Positions 12,228-25,000 of a stretch of 64,000 nucleotides of DNA are shown here, one piece after another. Each line of letters opens with the position of its first letter. The stretch's first letter is position 1. The stretch lies in assembly GCF_010389155.1 (NCBI RefSeq), contig NC_057766.1, positions 1,302,001 to 1,366,000 of the forward strand, read 5' to 3'. The position numbers and the translations under genes are program-made. Source of the DNA: Erigeron canadensis. Taxonomy: Eukaryota > Streptophyta > Magnoliopsida > Asterales > Asteraceae. A model generated the notes under the pieces. The model ran no database searches and had not been told where the DNA came from. It was given only the letters and a program-made list of their open reading frames with translations.

Positions 12228-12555
12228 TGTAGTGTTTGTGATTGGTAATGATTTTTTGTTTCAAATGAAAAGAAAAAAAAAATAAGAAGAAAGGCAATGA
12301 ACTCGAACAGAAAGAAGAAAAGAAGAAGAAAAGAAAATAAAGGAAGAGGAAAAGAAGAGAGAGAGAAGGAGATTGGAACGTTTCATGTAGGCCCATTTTA
12401 TTTTTATTTTTTATAATTGATAACGGTCGAATAGATTAGGCACCACAACCTCCCCAAAACGCTCCCCACCCTACCGGTACCGGAGGGTCGGAACGATTTT
12501 CAAACCGGTCCCGATACGGTACCGGTCGGGTGCCTATACACTCTGTCCACCCTAA

Positions 12556-14049
12556 TGGGTTTAGTACTCGACTACTTGTTCTAGTCGTCTAGCAATGAAG
12601 TATATTTACTACTCGTATTAGAAAAATACTTTTAAATGGTAGAATGAAGATTATGATCATCTCTATTTTTCAGCGTTTAAAAACTAGTAACATTACAACT
12701 GATCTCAGGCCACTGCTACTTGAAACTTGGCCACCGTTTTCTTCGAGATCATATTAACGTTATTTACATTACATTTGGTTTCATTGAAATGGTAACATTT
12801 ATTATTATTATGATTATTACTATTATATTAAAAGAAAATAAAAAAGAGAGTGATGGTTAATTGATTGTGATGAGGACACCTTATAACCACAAAAACCTCA
12901 TCTTTGGTCTCCCTGATGATTTGGTTCATATTTTCAAAAAGATTTCTTGCTTCATGTTTCGAAATTACCCTTTTGAATGGCGCCAAGATTTTCAACATAA
13001 ATAAACTTTCCGAAATATTAATATCACACTATCCTATCCAATCAACGGCATGACAATAAAACCCGAAATCCAATTAAAAAACTTGATACCCGAAAACTGT
13101 AATTAAACTGTGCGCTTTAATGCAACAAAAAATGAGTTTTATGGGGTACATGTCCGACTCGAGACAAGTCATTTTTAACCCGCCCGGCCTTGAAATATAC
13201 TATATACTTAACATGTGTTAGGTTATCACATGTAAAGAATAGAACTACCATATAAACAATGATTACTTGGTAGTGAGTGATACTACATTGTTCCTCTATA
13301 AATTGGGGGTTATGGAAACTATTACTCGTATAACCTTCGTTCTCTGCCTATTAATGTATACATGACTTTCATTTTAACAATTATATATAACATTTTTTTT
13401 AAACGGTAACATTAGTAATTACATATTAAATTTAAGGTTTTATATATTAAAATAAAATTAACAAATATCAATAATAATACAATACTCACTCCATTCCTTA
13501 TTATTCTCATCATCATTTCCTTTGCTATTCTTTTATGTAAATCAACTACCCCTTTAGTTTTTTTTATATGTTACTTTTTGAAAAAGGAGTTATTTTTATA
13601 TGTTAATATCATATTTTAATGTTTGGTCAAATATATTATCATTTGACTAATTTTGGGTCGTACACATCAGATCGTTAGAAGCCCAATATGTGAATGATAA
13701 ATTGAGCTATATCTTAAATGAAGGGTCAAAGTCATATAGGGATATAGATCATAAAGATTGAACACTATATCTTTCATGTTAGACTTCCACCCTTAACCAA
13801 TTCATCTATACGCCTCATGCTATCTATACTTTTACACCTTCTATCTATATTTTTACACTAAATTAGACAAGTGTGATATATGGTTCAGAAAATAATTGTA
13901 GCAATAAAAGTAGGTCAACTAACATTAATTCATATAGATAGAAGGTGATGACGGCATATGTTTACACTAAATTAGACCAGTGGTGATGACGGCATATGTA
14001 TACACTAAATTAGACCAGTTTCGTATAGTTTCATTTTATATAAGGATAA
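12556..14049. other. Intergenic, no gene seen
   Basis: AT-rich DNA without a recognised gene. A two-unit 36-bp tandem repeat (GTGATGACGGCATATG...TTAGACCA) lies at about 13945-14020. Confidence 0.5.
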
Positions 14050-14074
14050 CTAGATTAAATTCGCACGTTGTGCG
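14050..14074 (-). mobile_element. Helitron 3' terminus (minus strand)
   Basis: On the minus strand a CGCAC/GTGCG hairpin (14074-14062) is followed by an 8-nt spacer and CTAG (14053-14050), then T. This is the expected Helitron 3' end and insertion context. The element would extend to the right; its 5' end was not identified. Confidence 0.55.
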
Positions 14075-15420
14075 GGACTGACTGAGAACCTAAACTAACA
14101 TTAACTCATAATTACATTATTATTCATAGCTTATGATAATATAATAGTCAATTTACAACTGATGCAAATAATAAAATTATAATTTATAAATATATAATAT
14201 AAACTATCAAATATGTTAAAACATGACTAATGAAACGTAAATATTCATAAATCATAAAATTCTTTTCTATGATCTATATATATTAAATATAATATAATAA
14301 ACAATCTCATTTAAAACAATGATAATTATGATTGAGTTAATAAAAAAAGAATATATAAACATCTTTGTGCTCATATATTATCAAAATATGGCATCATAGT
14401 TATATAGAGATAAGTTACAAATATAGATTAATGAGAAACTATCACAAATCGTCCATGTGTTTGCTCGATTCGCATTTTCGTCCTTGTACTTTTTTTTAAT
14501 CATTACGTGTCCCTGTACTTTTCATTTTCATTGTCAAACGTCCCTTCTACTAACAGCCGTCAAAAAGCTCTGTTAAACCCCTCATGTGCAAAACATGTGA
14601 GGATATAATTGTCCATATATATACATTGTTATCTTCCTCATCCCCATTTTCCAAATCTATACATGAATTAACTTCCAAATTTCACTTCCCAGCTCACAAA
14701 ATTCCATTTGACCAAATTCCAAAACTTGGTGTTGTATCTCTTTTTCTTTCTAGCTTAATCTCAATCGATCGAATTACTTGTAGAATATATAATTATCAAG
14801 ATTTAAGATCTTGACTTCTAAGACTTCAAAAATATCAAACTTTCAACTAGATTTTCCAAATCCGGTCATCAAAATCTGATCTAAACACTGCCATTGAGTT
14901 ACTCCATCCCACCTCCACCATCTTCGATTCAGGTTGTGTTAATGGCGGTATCTTCTTCAACAGTGATTTATATACATATAATATATATATATATATACAC
15001 ACACACGAAAGCAAGTACCCGCGCGTTGCGGCGGTAAAATGGTAAGGGTGATAGGTCATAAAGTGTGATAGGTCATAGGAGGTTACATGTCATAGAATGT
15101 CATAGCTAAATGCCTTAGTCGTACGGGCTCCACCCTCGGATTTAAAAATTCGTCGAAAGTATATCGAATGACATCTCTAATGAAAGAGCATGAAATTTTA
15201 AGAATACCCATATAATTTTTATAATTTATCGATGTACGGTTTTTGAGATAAAAGATTTTGAAAGCATTGAAGGAATAAAATGATTTATGAAGGAGAGAGA
15301 AAGTTTTATGTATTGATGTATGGTACTTCATGCATTAATATGTGTATATTGTTGAAATTGAATATTGAAAGTTGAAAAGTGAATTTGCTTTATAATATAG
15401 TATATATATATAGAGAGAGA
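14075..15420. other. Probable Helitron interior and flanking DNA, no gene seen
   Basis: AT-rich with no recognised coding sequence. 14430-14820 is less AT-rich and resembles leader/promoter-type sequence, and could be captured by the Helitron. A hairpin CCCGCGCGTTGCGG at about 15016 resembles decayed Helitron ends seen at 16905 and 32502. Confidence 0.35.
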
Positions 15421-15771
15421 GTTTCCTTATTTTGAGAACCATTTTTTTTAAGAACCATGAGAACTCTCAAAATATATATTTGTACACATGTTTTTTTGTT
15501 CATTCGCATGTGAAATGATATAAAAATATATGTTGTAAAAGAAAATGTTTTAAAAAACCTTCAAAATAGCCTTTTGTGAACTCGTGAATGAATTTGTTCA
15601 CGTTTTTTGTTCACATGTGACAAACGGCTATCTATAAGGTTTTGGAAAAAATATTCTTCTGCAACATATGTTTTTATAATGTTTCACATGTGAATGAACA
15701 AAAAAAAATGTGATCCAATATGAAATTTAGGAGTTCTCATGGTTCTTACAAAAAAATGGGTTCTCAAAATA
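15421..15771. mobile_element. Foldback MITE in (TA)n, Mutator-like family
   Basis: Left arm TTATTTTGAGAACC...AAGAACCATGAGAACTC (from about 15427) and right arm GAGTTCTCATGGTTCTT...GGGTTCTCAAAATAA (to about 15771) are inverted. Paired blocks continue inwards (TTCACATGTGA; AAAAACCTT/AAGGTTTT). TA-repeat flanks on both sides hide the TSD. Same design and terminal words as the elements at 27185 and 52069. Confidence 0.6.
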
Positions 15772-15779
15772 ATATATAT

Positions 15780-17395
15780 ATAGATCTCGATTAATCTATA
15801 TCTTCAACGACGGCAAGTTATTATGAATGTTTTTTCCATATTTTGATAGATCTAGGTTCTTTTGCATAAGTCCTAAAAAAGAATTTTCTGGAGTGAATAT
15901 CTTTGAATTCATATAAAGAAGAAAAAAAAGAAGCATGTGAGAGGAAAAAAAATAGATCTGAAACATACAAACTAAAGAAATTGATAAAGTAAATATCTAA
16001 TTTAATATCCATAATTATCAATATAATCTAGTTTTATATTTTGTTAAAGTAAATTATATTTCACGTATGAAGATTACTAAATACGAAGGAAAATAGAAAG
16101 AGATAAGTTACAAAGATCGATGATATATAATCAATGTCTTTTAATTAGTTTTAATATTCAATGAATATCTACCATAGTTTGTAAAATATAAACAAAAATT
16201 AAGTTAGATCAAGTGGTTTGTGCATAATATTAAAAGTTACATGTCATGAGTTCTAATCTTGTATGTGACTTTTTTATTTGCTATTTAAAATTTATTTAAA
16301 AAATGCAAATGTCCACGTAGTCAAATGATGGCGTGTCAAATGAAATGCCACATGAGCATTTAAAAATATAAATTTAAATGTCAATATATATATTAAAAAA
16401 ATTAAAATTATCAGAAAATAATACCTAGGCAAAAAGCCTAGTTGACACGAAATGAGAAGTGTCATATAGAAAGAAAAACAAAACTATCCTCTTATAGTTA
16501 CATAGAGAATATAAGAAGTCCATATAAAAATAATTACAACTTTTAGAGTGTAACATATGAAGTGATTTTATTGGATACTGTTAATTGCTATACTTATTTA
16601 TATATATACACTAAAAATATATAAATCTACAAATTTTTAATGCATAAAATGTACAAGTTTTTATAGTGCATAATACTTTTTTTTTCTTATCAATTTTGAT
16701 TTTAACCCTTTACAGTTTCTACCTTTTAACTTTTAGCCTACATAAAAAAAATTTTTTTTTTTTTATTGACACTAAACTTTTGAGTTATCATGTTTTCATC
16801 AAACAACTTTCACATAGTTACAGTTTTACTTTTAAACATTTGATTTTGTTTATTTTTATTTGTCTTTTTTATGTAAATAACGTTTTTAATATATGAGAAA
16901 AAGGTATGCGCGCATTGCGACGGTAATTGCGGTGGCGGCGGCGGTGGTGATGTAATGGCGGTGGCAGTGGTAGCGGCGAGCGGCAGTAGTTGCGCCGGCG
17001 GTGGTGTTGACGATGGCGCCGGTGAGCCGTGTAAGTTATTGCTGTAATGTGACTATGATATTTGGTACATCATGCATTATAATGTGTGCATTGTTGAAAC
17101 TTATAATTAATATTGAATATTTAAGTTCAATGTTGAAAATTAAAAGTAAATGTGTTTTATAATATATTTAATATATATTAACTTTCATCATAATTACATC
17201 TTACGTTCATAAATATTTAAAGCATTAACAATATTGTTTATGATTTTATACATCTTATTATTCTTTTACATTTTTTATTGTTAATGATACATATTTAGTT
17301 GCCATTTTCAAAATTTAGTTCGAATATTTCAAAAATAAATTTGAGTTCAAAACTTTGTCGTATAGAAAGCTTACTCTGCCAAGGTTGCGGAAGTC
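15780..17395. other. Intergenic AT-rich DNA, no gene seen
   Basis: No gene recognised. 16910-17020 is a GGC/GGT trinucleotide-rich tract next to a GCGCGCATTGCG hairpin. 16205-16270 has faint A/B-box-like words. The open frame at 16666-16896 is poly-T driven. Confidence 0.4.
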
Positions 17396-17575
17396 GCTAA
17401 TCGCTCCCAGGTCGGTCGACAGGTGAGTTGGGAGTACTCGGGTGTATTCGGTGAGTACTCGGGGATCAAAATGGCCAAGTCGGGGAGTACTCGGAATAAT
17501 TGACCGACTCGGGTCTACTCGACACCTTACCTTGTAGCAAGTACTCGGAGAGTACTCGGCTCTACTCGGTGAGTT
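17396..17575 (+). repeat. Degenerate GTACTCGG word cluster
   Basis: GAGTACTCGG or close variants (GTACTCGG, TCTACTCGG) recur about ten times in 180 bp with irregular spacing. AGTACT is itself palindromic. No coding frame. Confidence 0.7.
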
Positions 17576-18469
17576 TTACAATAGTGTATTCTGCGATAAC
17601 GCGCGAATGCAATTATGTAACACCCCAATATTTTAAGGTAATAGAAAATTAACCTTTATCATAGTTTTGACATTAAATTAAATTCCTAATATTTTGTTTT
17701 GAGATAAGGGGTTAATTTAGTTTGAACTATATTGACTAGCCAGGTATAATACCCTTTATTTTTGTAAAAAAACGTGGTTGCATCACAAGAAGCCAGCCAT
17801 CTCAAATCTTGTGACTCATACTTCCATTGTCATATTTCTCCACCCATTCTTCATTTCCAATTCAAAGTTCTAATCTATTCTAGTAAATTGTATATGTGAC
17901 TCATCCTTCCTAAATCCACCCATCTAATTTAATTAGCAAAGAAACAAATTAAGGGTTTTGATTTTGGCTTGGTGTGGGTTGAAATTCACAAGAAGATAAG
18001 GAGAAAATTGGAGTTTCAATTGCTTCTTACTATTTTCTCTTTTTGGAGGTATGAATTAAACCCTAGAAGCTATTGTTAATTAAATTAGGGTTCTTAATCT
18101 TAGAATTTGGGGTTTTTTTTGTTATTTAAGAATTTGCAAGTAAAGCCCTAATAATTTTGATTGAGAAATTGATAGTTTGATTTGAATAAGTATGTTGATA
18201 ATGACAAAACCCCATATTTGGTGGTGTTTCGCTAGTAGATGTGATATGGAACTTTATTATGAAATTTGTGTTGAATTGTTTTAAGTAGTCAAACACCATA
18301 ATATTAGAGTTCAGGGTGAATTCAATTAGATGATTGTGAGAAAGTTGAGTTTGTAGAACTCATATATATATATATATATATATATTACATAAGCCTAATA
18401 GTCATATAGTGCCAAATAGACAAGTTTAAGGTGAGTGTATATGCATATGATCATGTTTTAGTTATTAGA

Positions 18470-18700
18470 GGTCATAGGCGGGTAAATTTTTATGACCCAT
18501 ATGTTTGTTGAATATGAAGACTAGTAGGTGGGTAAATTCCTACTAGTCAAAATGTTGATTTAATGAATGAAAGCTAGTAGGTGGGTAAATTCCTATTAGC
18601 ATAATGTGATTTTGATTATGTGAGCTAGTAGGTGGGTAAATTCCTATTAGCCAATTTGTATGATAAAGACTAGTAGGTGGGTAAAAACCTACTAGCATGA
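18470..18700 (+). repeat. Hairpin-forming repeat units inside solo LTR
   Basis: CTAGTAGGTGGGTAAATTCC followed by TA(C/T)TAG recurs four times at about 50-60 bp spacing (about 18521, 18569, 18625, 18667), with a fifth decayed unit near 18475. Each unit can fold on CTAGTAGG/CCTACTAG arms. Confidence 0.75.
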
Positions 18701-19261
18701 TCCATGGCCATGTTAGAAATTGGTTCGTGTTAATTTTATGTTTATGATTGTTATGAATGAAATGGCTATCAAAAGATGTTTTGGCAACTTGATTATGATC
18801 ATATGTTTATGCATTCACTAAGCATTGCTTACGTTTTAGTTGTTTAACCTTTTTATAGGAGTTGGTAGTAGCCAAGAGAGGAATTTGATCAAGTGAAAGT
18901 GTTTGAAGTGAAGTAGGATTGAAGGTAATTTGGCCATCCATTGAAGAATGACACTTTAGGTAGAAGCTTAGTTGAACCCCTCTCAAACCTTTGGTTCTTG
19001 GTACAAAAGTTGGTATTTTGGAACTTGATAAATATGTGTAATTTATGTACTTTCAGATTTTGTATCATGGTCATGGACTCATGGTGACTTTAGTGTCAAA
19101 ATGAAGGTTTAGCAAAATGGGTAAATGACCCATTTGATTGGGAATATGAAGACTTGCTTATGTTTATGTTAATGAAAGTTTTTCTAAGTTGAATCATTTA
19201 TCTTTAGTCAATTTTTGAAGTTTGACAATTGTTTTGAACTAGAATATGAATGGTGAAAGTT

Positions 19262-19400
19262 GCAAGTCTTTTAAGTGTTCATCTGGGTTGTCTTTTGTTC
19301 ATCTGGGTTGTGTCTTTTGTTCATCTAGATTGTGTCATTTGTTCATCTGGGTTGTGCCATTTGTTCATCTGGGTTGTGCCATTTGTTCATCTGGGTTATG
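19262..19400 (+). repeat. 26-bp tandem array (GTTCATCTGGGTTGTG)
   Basis: About six units of GTTCATCTGGGTTGTGYCWTTT in direct tandem. It creates a repetitive open frame (19250-19459) that I do not regard as a gene. Confidence 0.8.
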
Positions 19401-19478
19401 CCTTTTCTTTTATCTTGGTTAAAAAAAATGAAAAAAAAAATGTATTTTTCTTAAATTGAGTCGAGTCGTTTCAAATTA

Positions 19479-20046
19479 CTAGTTCTTACTAAATAGTTAA
19501 GTAGTAAGAAACAATTGACCACAATGAGTAAATTGTATTATAAGTGTCACATTTATATTTGACAATTAAAGTTTTTTTTTCCTAATACTAATACGCAATT
19601 GATTGATAGAATGATAATCTATACTTCTATATTAGCTTATAAAGAAAAAACCACTTTATTTTAGGAAAGGTTGAAAATGTGTAATATTTTATTGCTTAAA
19701 ATATTTTTCACATACACTATCCCTTAACAATAATGATTAAATTATACTATCAATCATTTATCTTTTAAGATATATCTATTAACCCTTTACATCAATTACC
19801 TAGACCAATCGACGTCTTTTCCACACAGCATGGTCGCCGCAATGACCACCGCCGCATTGCGCAAATACAAGTACCGCATTGCACTGATTTTTATACTACG
19901 GGTTAATATTCTCATGCTGCATAAAATGGGTTAAGGCTATTTTGCCCATATTAATTACTCCTTTGAAATCAATAATTAATTTTTTGTATGTCTACTTTTA
20001 CTCCTCCCAGTCTTCCATTATCATTCAGAGAATATTGAAAGAAAGA
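19479..20046. other. Flank and possible LINE 5' junction region
   Basis: No gene. The LINE's 5' end should lie here, since sequence just left of copy B (to 20051) joins LINE sequence at 21535 once copy B is removed. No junction or TSD was recognised. 19830-19890 has CCGCCGCATTGCGC words like the decayed Helitron hairpins. Confidence 0.35.
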
Positions 20047-20051
20047 TGGGT

Positions 20052-21529
20052 TTAGAACCATTTCCCACGTGACTTTAGAACCAATTATTCGTCATTTTGA
20101 TAGTTTTATATCCAACTTTCGATGCTTTGAAGGTATGTTGAGTGTTTTCAGGTTGGAAATTGATTAGACGAATGAATTGGTCGATTTTGATGAGTTAAGG
20201 AAGAAACGGGAGAAAGATTCGGGTGAAATCGAGCGAAAGACGAAGAAAACGAAATCTGGAAGTTGTAACTGCCGTTAGCCCAGTAACGGCCGTTACATAG
20301 GTGGTTTGTGGTTTCTCCTGTAACTGGCAGTTAGAGAACTAACGGCCGTTAGAAATCAACTGAAGAGTAACGGCCGTTAGCCCAGTAACTCCCGTTAGGC
20401 CTTAAGTATAAAAGTAACGGCCGTTATCCCAGTAACGGCCGTTACACGCGTGTTTTGTACATAGGATTAGTTAGGGTTCTGCACTTTTGGACGAATGGAT
20501 AACACAATTTTGATAGTTTTCTCATACTTAGGAATATTTTGGGAGCAAACAAGTGATTAGGGTTTCGCTTATTTTCAGCTTTGGATTGTAATCATCATTG
20601 CTACCGGATTATCATCATTCATTTGGTATAATATGATTTCCTCTCTATTTGTTTGTTCTTGCATTTCTAAGGAATAGCTAAATCTTTAGCACCCGCTTGG
20701 GTAGTAAGCATGTCATAGGATCGAATTGATGTTGCTTGCAAATGTTGAACAAGGTTTATATGTTTAATCGAAGATCTACATTTATTTGGATTTAAATATC
20801 GTTTTCAACTTTTATATTAATTGATTGATAATTGTAATTAGAAGTTCGGTAGAAATCTATGTCATTGTCAATTGATTTATGAAATGGTTAATCGGTCTGT
20901 AATTAACCTGAAATCGTTGGAGTTCGGGAGAAATCAACGATGAAGATTAAAAACAATTAAATTCATTTCGAATGTGTAAACGTCTATGATAGAGGGATCT
21001 GATTAGGCGAATAAGCAGTTCGGGAGAAAGCTTTCAAAAGATTAAATCATAAAATCAACTCAGGAATTTAATGCTTAACTGTTTAGAGGAGAAATTAAGT
21101 GCGGGAGCAATAATTATCTATTTAGCAGTTAAAGTTTCAAGTATAACGGAGTTCATCTTGTCTACTTTTTGAGTTGTTCAACAAATGCAAGTAGTATTTA
21201 GACCCGATGATTGGCATGTGAGCTGATCCAAGTAGGTGTTCATTTTTAAATCTGTGTTAAGATTCAACCAATCAAATACTCTTTGCGATTAATCCTACGG
21301 GATTACTGACTTTCTTCACTAACTTTACAACGTGACAATTCGGTCACAAAACCCCCCTTTTTAATCTGAATCACTTTACTGTGACAATTGCTTATTAAGT
21401 CCTTGTGTTCGACCTCGGTTGACCAAGTCAACTATATTGCATACGAATGGGTTCACTGCCCGCAAGTGTGTAGTAGTCAGTAGCTAGGTATTTCATGTTC
21501 ATAAATTTAAGACTAGAAAATACACATCA
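20052..21529 (+). mobile_element. Palindrome-rich repeat, copy B; TSD TGGGT
   Basis: Homologous to 11329-9873 reversed, with the same ends (TTAGAACCATTTCCCACG ... TACACATCA). Flanked by TGGGT (20047-20051, 21530-21534), extendable to ATGGGTT at both ends, so the exact limits are uncertain by 1-2 bp. 20275-20450 contains TAACGGCCGTTA five times plus variants (TAACTGCCGTTA, TAACTCCCGTTA). It sits inside LINE sequence. No protein gene; a solo LTR or a non-autonomous LTR element are the best guesses. Confidence 0.7.
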
Positions 21530-21535
21530 TGGGTT

Positions 21536-22088
21536 GAATGATTTTAATCAGGAGACCCAAGAAATTATGGAGGAAGGTGAAATAAAAGATTCTGACCAAC
21601 ATGGGGAAGATGGTTCCACGCAGAGAAACAAGGAGGAACAAGCAAGCTCATTTGTTATTTCCTCTCCAAGGATGAAACATTGTGAGGAAGGACAGAAGGA
21701 TAGTAACTCATTGGACTTGAGTCTCAAGATTAACAAGGATATATCGAGACCAAAGAAAAGGCAAAGGGAGGCTGATGCATTTTTTATTGATGAGTTTGAG
21801 GCCCAAAATTTGAGGCTTGATAATATTTTGACGACGGTGGAGGAAAGTGAACCCCAAGTTGAAATTGGCAACATAGTACTTGCTAAGGAGGTTGAGAATG
21901 TCTCGATCTCAACTTCAATATCTTATCAGGAGACTTGCAATAGCAATAAGTCTTATACACCTGATATTAATGGGATGGTTGATACAGAGGCAATGGAATT
22001 CGAAGCCCAAGCAACAATTAATATGGGTACAGTTTCTGGAGTCAATCTAAATCAAGCAAAGGGAAGGTCTTTCAAGCCATCCAATTGA
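21536..22088 (+). pseudogene. LINE ORF1 C-terminal part
   Basis: The frame reads GLNDFNQETQEIMEEGEIKD and continues acidic and Ser/Asn-rich to a stop at 22086-22088, 22 bp before ORF2. The upstream half, with the expected RNA-binding/CCHC region, is absent because of copy B and probable 5' truncation. Assignment rests on position and low-complexity character, not on a domain. Confidence 0.55.
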
Positions 22089-25000
22089 AAGGTATTAATG
22101 TTATTCTCCAATGAATTTCTTATCATGTAATATTAGAGGTATTAAAGTCGATGGGAAAGGGAATTGGCTTAGAGGTATTAAAATAAAAGAAGGGACCTCA
22201 TTTATTGCACTGCAAGAATCTCAGTGTGGTGCGATAACGGAAGATTTAATTCGTTGGTATTGGGGGAGTTCGGATATGGATTATGAAGTTGTAGAACCTA
22301 GTGGGAGATCTGGTGGCTTAGTTAGCATTTGGGACCTCATGATTTTTAAAAAGACAGATTGTATAAAAAATAACAAGTTTTTGGTGGTGAAAGGAAAAAT
22401 AAAGGGGTGTGAGAATTTTGTTTGGGTGGTAAACGTTTATGCACCACAAAATAGTAGAGAAAAGAAAGCATTATGGGAGGCTCTCACTGGAATCATAGAA
22501 GGAACTTCGGGGTCCTGGTTCATCATGGGAGATTTTAATACGGTTAGATGTGTAGAGGAAAGACTTGGATCTAAATTCAAACCGAGGTGTGCTAGAGAAT
22601 TTAACAACTTTATTGGCTCTAATGATCTTCACGAGTTTTCCATGAAAGGCGGAAAGTTTACTTTCTTAATGGAAGATGAAAGAGGCAAAAAGTTTAGTAA
22701 AATAGATCGGGTGCTAGTGAGTAGAGATGTGGTAGATAAGTGGCCTGAAGCTTGCTTGAGGGTGTTACCGAGACTTTATTCAGATCATAACCCAATTACA
22801 TTGAAGCTGGTGGAGCACAAATTTGGGCCTAAACCTCTCTGTTTCTTCAATACTTGGATGGAAAGACCGGATTTTAATGAAGTCATCAATGATGCTCTTG
22901 AGTCTTTTGTGGGCAATGGATCGCCTGATGTAGTTTTGTCATTGAAATTCAAGTGGCTTCGTGAAAAGATTAAAGAGTGGCGCGATGGAGTTGTGAAAAA
23001 GGAAGGAGAGCAGTCAGAGATTCTTAAAAAATGATTGCAAGAGTTGGAATTGAAAAGTGAAGAGATTGGACTTTCAGAGGAAGAATTATGGACTCAAATG
23101 GAATGCAAACGTAATATTTCAAAGTTAGAAAGAATCAAATCTTTGGATATTAAACAAAAGGCAAGATGTAGATGGGCATTAGAAGGTGACAAGAATTCCA
23201 AGTTTTTCCATAGACTCGTTAATTACAGGAAGCGAAGTAACTGCATCCTGGGATTGGAGGTCGATAATGAATGGGTCACTAAACCAAATCGTGTTAAGAA
23301 AGTGGTCTATGGCTTTTTCAAAGACAAGTTTAAGGAGGATTGGCCCATAAGACCCATTCCAGAATTCAATCTAGGTACAAAATTATCTACAACAGAGGCG
23401 CTCAATTTGATCAGAAGGTTTTCCAAAGAAGAAATTAAAGAGGTTGTGTTTGATTGTGGAGACGACAAAGCTCCGGGACCAGACGGTTTTAATTTTAAGT
23501 TTATAAAAAAAAATTCTAGAGCAGTTTCGAGCTTGATTTTAAGGCAATTATGAACGAATTCTCCGAGACTGGAACCAATAGTCGAGGCTGCAATTCCGCT
23601 TTCATTACTCTTATTCCTAAGATGTTGGATCCAAGAAGTCTTAACGATTATAGGCCTATTACTCTCATTGGGGTTATTAGTAAAGTGATATCAAAAGTTC
23701 TGAGTAATCGGCTGAAACAAGTTCTTAGTCCTTTAATTTCGAACACTCAATCCACATTCCTTAGAGATAGATTGATCCTAGATGGCCCGTTGGTGCTGAA
23801 CGAGTTAATTACTTGGGCGGAGAAAAGAGAAAACAAATCGTTCATATTCAAGGTTGATTTTAACAAAGCTTATGACAACGTGAATTGGAATTTCTTGTTA
23901 GCAATTATGGATAATATAGGGTTCCCTGAAAGATGGTGTAAGTAGATTCATGGAATTCTTTCGTCGGCTCGAGTGGCGGTTCTAGTTAATGGATCACCAA
24001 CATTCGAATAACAATGTCAAAAAGGAATGTCACAAGGTGATCCTATATCTCCGTTTCCCTTTTTATTGGTCATGGAAGGCTTGTCTTGCTTGGTGAATAA
24101 AGCTTCGAGGGTTCAGGTTCGTTAATTGGCTTAAAACTACCTAATAAAGGACCGACTCTTACACATCTTCTCTATGCGGACGATTGTACATTTTTGGGTG
24201 AATGGACAGAGGAGGATCTATTAAATTTTGCTAGAATTCTGTGTGTTTCCTTCTTATTTTCTGGTTAAAAAATCAATCTAAGCAAGTCAAATTTATTTAG
24301 AGTTTGTGTCGAGGAAAGTGAAGTTAAAGATATGGCCAAATTGATAAAGTGCAAGGAAGGTTCTTTACCTTTTACCCACCTAGGAATCAAGATTAGTAGC
24401 AATATGAATCGAATTGAGAGCTGGAATTTTTTATTTGACATCTTTGAAAATCGACTGGCACGGTGGAAGTCGGAAAGTATTTCAATCGGTGGTAGAGTTA
24501 CACTCATTAAAGCCGTATTGGAAAGTTTACCGACTTATTATTTTTCTCTTTTTAAAGTCCCGGAATCGGTCATCGAAGGATTAGAGTCTATTATGAGAAA
24601 ATTTCTTTGGGGTGGGACTGATGAAAAAAGGAAAATCAATTGGGTTGCTTGGGATCGTGTGGCGTCACCTATAAAAGACGGAGGTTTGGGAATTGAAAAA
24701 CTTAAAGATGCCAATATCGCTCTACTTTCAAAGTGGATTTGGAGGTACAAAACTGAAACATCGGCATTATGGAGATCTATTATAGATGCTTTGCATGGGA
24801 CTAGAGGGTGGAAACCGGTACCCAGTTCGACTTCTTTGGCTGGGGTGTGGACATCAATCATCAAGACGGTGGAAAGTTTTAAAGTCGCAGGTAAGCCCAT
24901 TTGTAGTTTATTCAAAGGTTTATGTGGGCGTGGGAATAAAATAAAGTTTTGGCTAGACCCATGGGTAAACGATACATTTTTAAAAGATTTGTTCCCTAAG

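Larger units (their letters stand above)
7061..12552. mobile_element. PIF/Harbinger element carrying only ORF1, split by two insertions; TSD TAA
   Basis: Left end GGGTGGGGGGAGCACC (7061) and right end CTCTGTCCACCC (to 12552) form ~25-bp imperfect inverted repeats sharing GGGTGG at the tip. Both sides carry TAA (7058-7060, 12553-12555), the PIF/Harbinger target duplication. Removing the solo LTR (7075-9223) and the repeat (9873-11329) leaves roughly 1.9 kb, filled by a minus-strand ORF1 (Myb/SANT-like). No DDE transposase is present, so the element depends on another copy. Confidence 0.8.
17616..19473 (+). mobile_element. Solo LTR, 1858 bp, TSD AATTA
   Basis: It starts TGTAACACCCC and ends GAGTCGTTTCA (tips TGTAAC versus TGAAAC). 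A perfect 5-bp duplication AATTA lies at 17611-17615 and 19474-19478. No internal domain is present. It contains the hairpin repeats at 18470-18700 and a 26-bp tandem array at 19262-19400. Confidence 0.8.

Noticed and set aside
19250..19459. Open frame with repeating VHLG/FIWVV residues
   Set aside because: Produced by the 26-bp tandem array; not a gene.
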